Shown here one piece after another: positions 14,231-14,932 of a stretch of 14,932 nt of DNA. Numbering within the stretch: the first letter of the stretch is position 1; each line of letters begins with the position of its first letter. The DNA lies in contig JAITBC010000372.1 in the NCBI GenBank assembly GCA_031283785.1, positions 1 through 14,932 of the forward strand, in the 5' to 3' direction. The notes under the pieces are model-generated. The model was not told where the DNA came from. It searched no databases and saw only the letters and a list, made by a program, of their open reading frames with translations. The position numbers and the translations under genes are program-made. Source of the stretch: Tannerella sp. GTDB lineage: Bacteria > Bacteroidota > Bacteroidia > Bacteroidales > Tannerellaceae.

Positions 14231-14340
14231 GAAACGATACCTGTCCTTTTGGAAAACGATTACCGTCCTTTTCCAAAAGGATCGGTAATCGTTTTTAAAT
14301 TGATCGGTAATCGTTTTTCGAGAGATCGGTAATCGTTTTA
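14231..14340. repeat. 22-bp-period repeat array in both orientations beside the HU gene
   Basis: Three direct copies of ATCGGTAATCGTTTT begin at 14281, 14303 and 14325, exactly 22 bp apart. Two inverted copies (AACGATACC at 14233, AACGATTACC at 14255) are also 22 bp apart. The final copy runs into the HU stop codon. The spacing of two helical turns puts all copies on one face of the DNA. It may be an iteron-like protein-binding array, perhaps for the adjacent HU-type protein (inference), or a 3' untranslated structure. Confidence 0.8.
14244..14295. terminator. Two competing hairpins inside the repeat array, possible HU terminator
   Basis: TCCTTTTGGAAAA (14244-14256) and TTTTCCAAAAGGA (14269-14281) form a perfect 13-bp stem with a 12-nt loop. 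Alternatively AAAACGATTACCG plus TCC (14253-14268) pairs with GGA-T-CGGTAATCGTTTT (14279-14295) with one bulged T. The second stem ends in T4 on the minus strand and in T5 on the plus strand. Either could end the HU transcript, though the U-tracts are short. Confidence 0.5.
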
Positions 14341-14724
14341 CTTTGCCTTTTCGTATTTGAGTGTCGAAAGCATTTCTTTCAGGTCAATGCCCGGACGAAA
14401 AGTTACTTTCGGGCTTTTGACAAGCGATGCATGAAACTTTTCCGCCGCTTCCGCACCATCGCTCGTGAGGGTTATCTGGAAAGAGCCGAAATCGCCGAAG
14501 CGGACAATCTCGCCGTTTTCCAGATGCCGGCGCAAGACCTTCGTAAGGTCGTTCAATACGGCCAGGACATCGGTATCGCTTACGGTTGTACTGCCTTCGG
14601 CGATTTCTTTGCTCAGCCTGCGCAACGTCAACTCGCCGCTGCCCTTTGCCTGAGCGTAAAATTTCCTGGGCGCTGCGGGATTTCCAGGGTTACCTCTTTC
14701 TACAAGTACATAATCAACTGCCAT
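14338..14724 (-). CDS. HU-family DNA-binding protein (Bacteroides HU-related type)
   Basis: A nucleoid-associated protein of 128 residues, longer than classical HU (about 90) because of an N-terminal extension (MAVDYVLVERGNPGNPAAPRKF) typical of the HU-related group in Bacteroidota. The helical dimerisation part covers about 33-75 (TLRRLSKEIAEGSTTVSDTDVLAVLNDLTKVL). The family signature is IVRFGDFGSFQI, and the DNA-contacting arm region ends in KVTFRPG. It is transcribed from its own strong promoter with a very short leader (about 15 nt). It lies upstream of a 22-bp repeat array that begins at its stop codon. Start and length fit the family. Confidence 0.93.
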   Translation of the reverse strand: MAVDYVLVERGNPGNPAAPRKFYAQAKGSGELTLRRLSKEIAEGSTTVSDTDVLAVLNDLTKVLRRHLENGEIVRFGDFGSFQITLTSDGAEAAEKFHASLVKSPKVTFRPGIDLKEMLSTLKYEKAK

Positions 14725-14745
14725 GTTATTTCTGATTTATTGACG

Positions 14746-14775
14746 CAAAAGTACATTTTTATTTTACATGCACAA
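14746..14775 (-). promoter_or_regulatory. Promoter of the HU-family gene
   Basis: On the minus strand TACTTTTG (14753-14746) matches the -7 consensus exactly, and TTG (14775-14773) lies exactly 19 bp upstream at the -33 position. The predicted start is near 14739, about 15 nt before the ATG at 14724. This is the best promoter in the window. Confidence 0.82.
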
Positions 14776-14829
14776 TCGTATCCATCATTTTTTCAGGAAA
14801 AAGGAATAAATAAAGCGGTTACCGGCGTT

Positions 14830-14932
14830 TCACGCCAGCGGCAGATACACGTTGAAAAATCCTTCCCGGCTGTCGAAACGGATGGTTTTGTTCAGCAGCA
14901 GTTCAAAACGGTCAGACAGGTTTTTCAGGCCG
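14830..14932 (-). CDS. C-terminal end of a LytS/YehU-type sensor histidine kinase (partial)
   Basis: The last 33 codons before TGA at 14832-14830 read GLKNLSDRFELLLNK then IRFDSREGFFNVYLPLA. This matches the end of the ATPase domain of membrane histidine kinases of the LytS/YehU class, where G-L-x-N-x-x-D/E-R is the G2-type ATP-lid motif and the protein ends on a short beta strand with PL. The rest lies beyond the right edge. It probably pairs with a LytTR response regulator outside the window. It is separated from HU by about 105 bp and the HU promoter. Confidence 0.72.
   Translation of the reverse strand, partial: GLKNLSDRFELLLNKTIRFDSREGFFNVYLPLA

Noticed and set aside
14231..14340. CRISPR array.
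   Set aside because: The unit is about 15 bp with only 5-7 bp between copies, orientation changes within the array, and there are no spacers or cas genes.

Overview
The window looks like a chromosomal segment from a Bacteroidales-type member of the Bacteroidota. The evidence is a SusC/SusD pair controlled by an ECF sigma factor and a FecR-type anti-sigma factor, TAnnTTTG-type -7 promoter boxes, a Bacteroides-type HU-related protein, several lipoproteins, and weak or absent Shine-Dalgarno sequences. Genus cannot be fixed from sequence reading alone. Every convincing protein gene lies on the minus strand, so transcription runs from high to low coordinates.

Layout from high to low coordinates: (i) the C-terminal end of a LytS-type sensor histidine kinase enters from the right edge; (ii) an HU-family DNA-binding protein with a well-formed promoter, followed by an array of 22-bp-period repeats in both orientations; (iii) a 240-bp stretch with two mutually exclusive long hairpin folds, one ending in U6 like a terminator; (iv) a small secreted hypothetical protein overlapping an ECF sigma factor gene, then FecR, a SusC-type TonB-dependent transporter with an STN signalling domain, SusD, a secreted glycoside-hydrolase-like protein and a serine-type sulfatase lipoprotein. 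This is a polysaccharide utilization locus (PUL) with trans-envelope signalling, probably for a sulfated, galactose-like glycan (inference). (v) About 500 bp without a gene, holding a possible decayed T9SS sorting-tail remnant on the plus strand; (vi) an operon of three tandem FKBP-type prolyl isomerases with its own promoter and a strong terminator; (vii) a zinc-dependent polyol-type dehydrogenase, with another reading frame starting inside its stop codon and running off the left edge.

The PUL genes should work as a circuit: ligand binding to SusC/D signals through the STN domain to FecR, which releases the ECF sigma factor to transcribe susC onward. The most interesting element is between fecR and susC. 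There a plus-strand promoter box, about 86 nt of transcript with two stem-loops, and a near-perfect intrinsic terminator define a candidate antisense small RNA against the susC leader. It matches the location of known cis-antisense PUL repressors in Bacteroides (DonS type). The second notable region is the structured block between HU and the sigma operon. No mobile element, CRISPR array, tRNA or rRNA was recognised.
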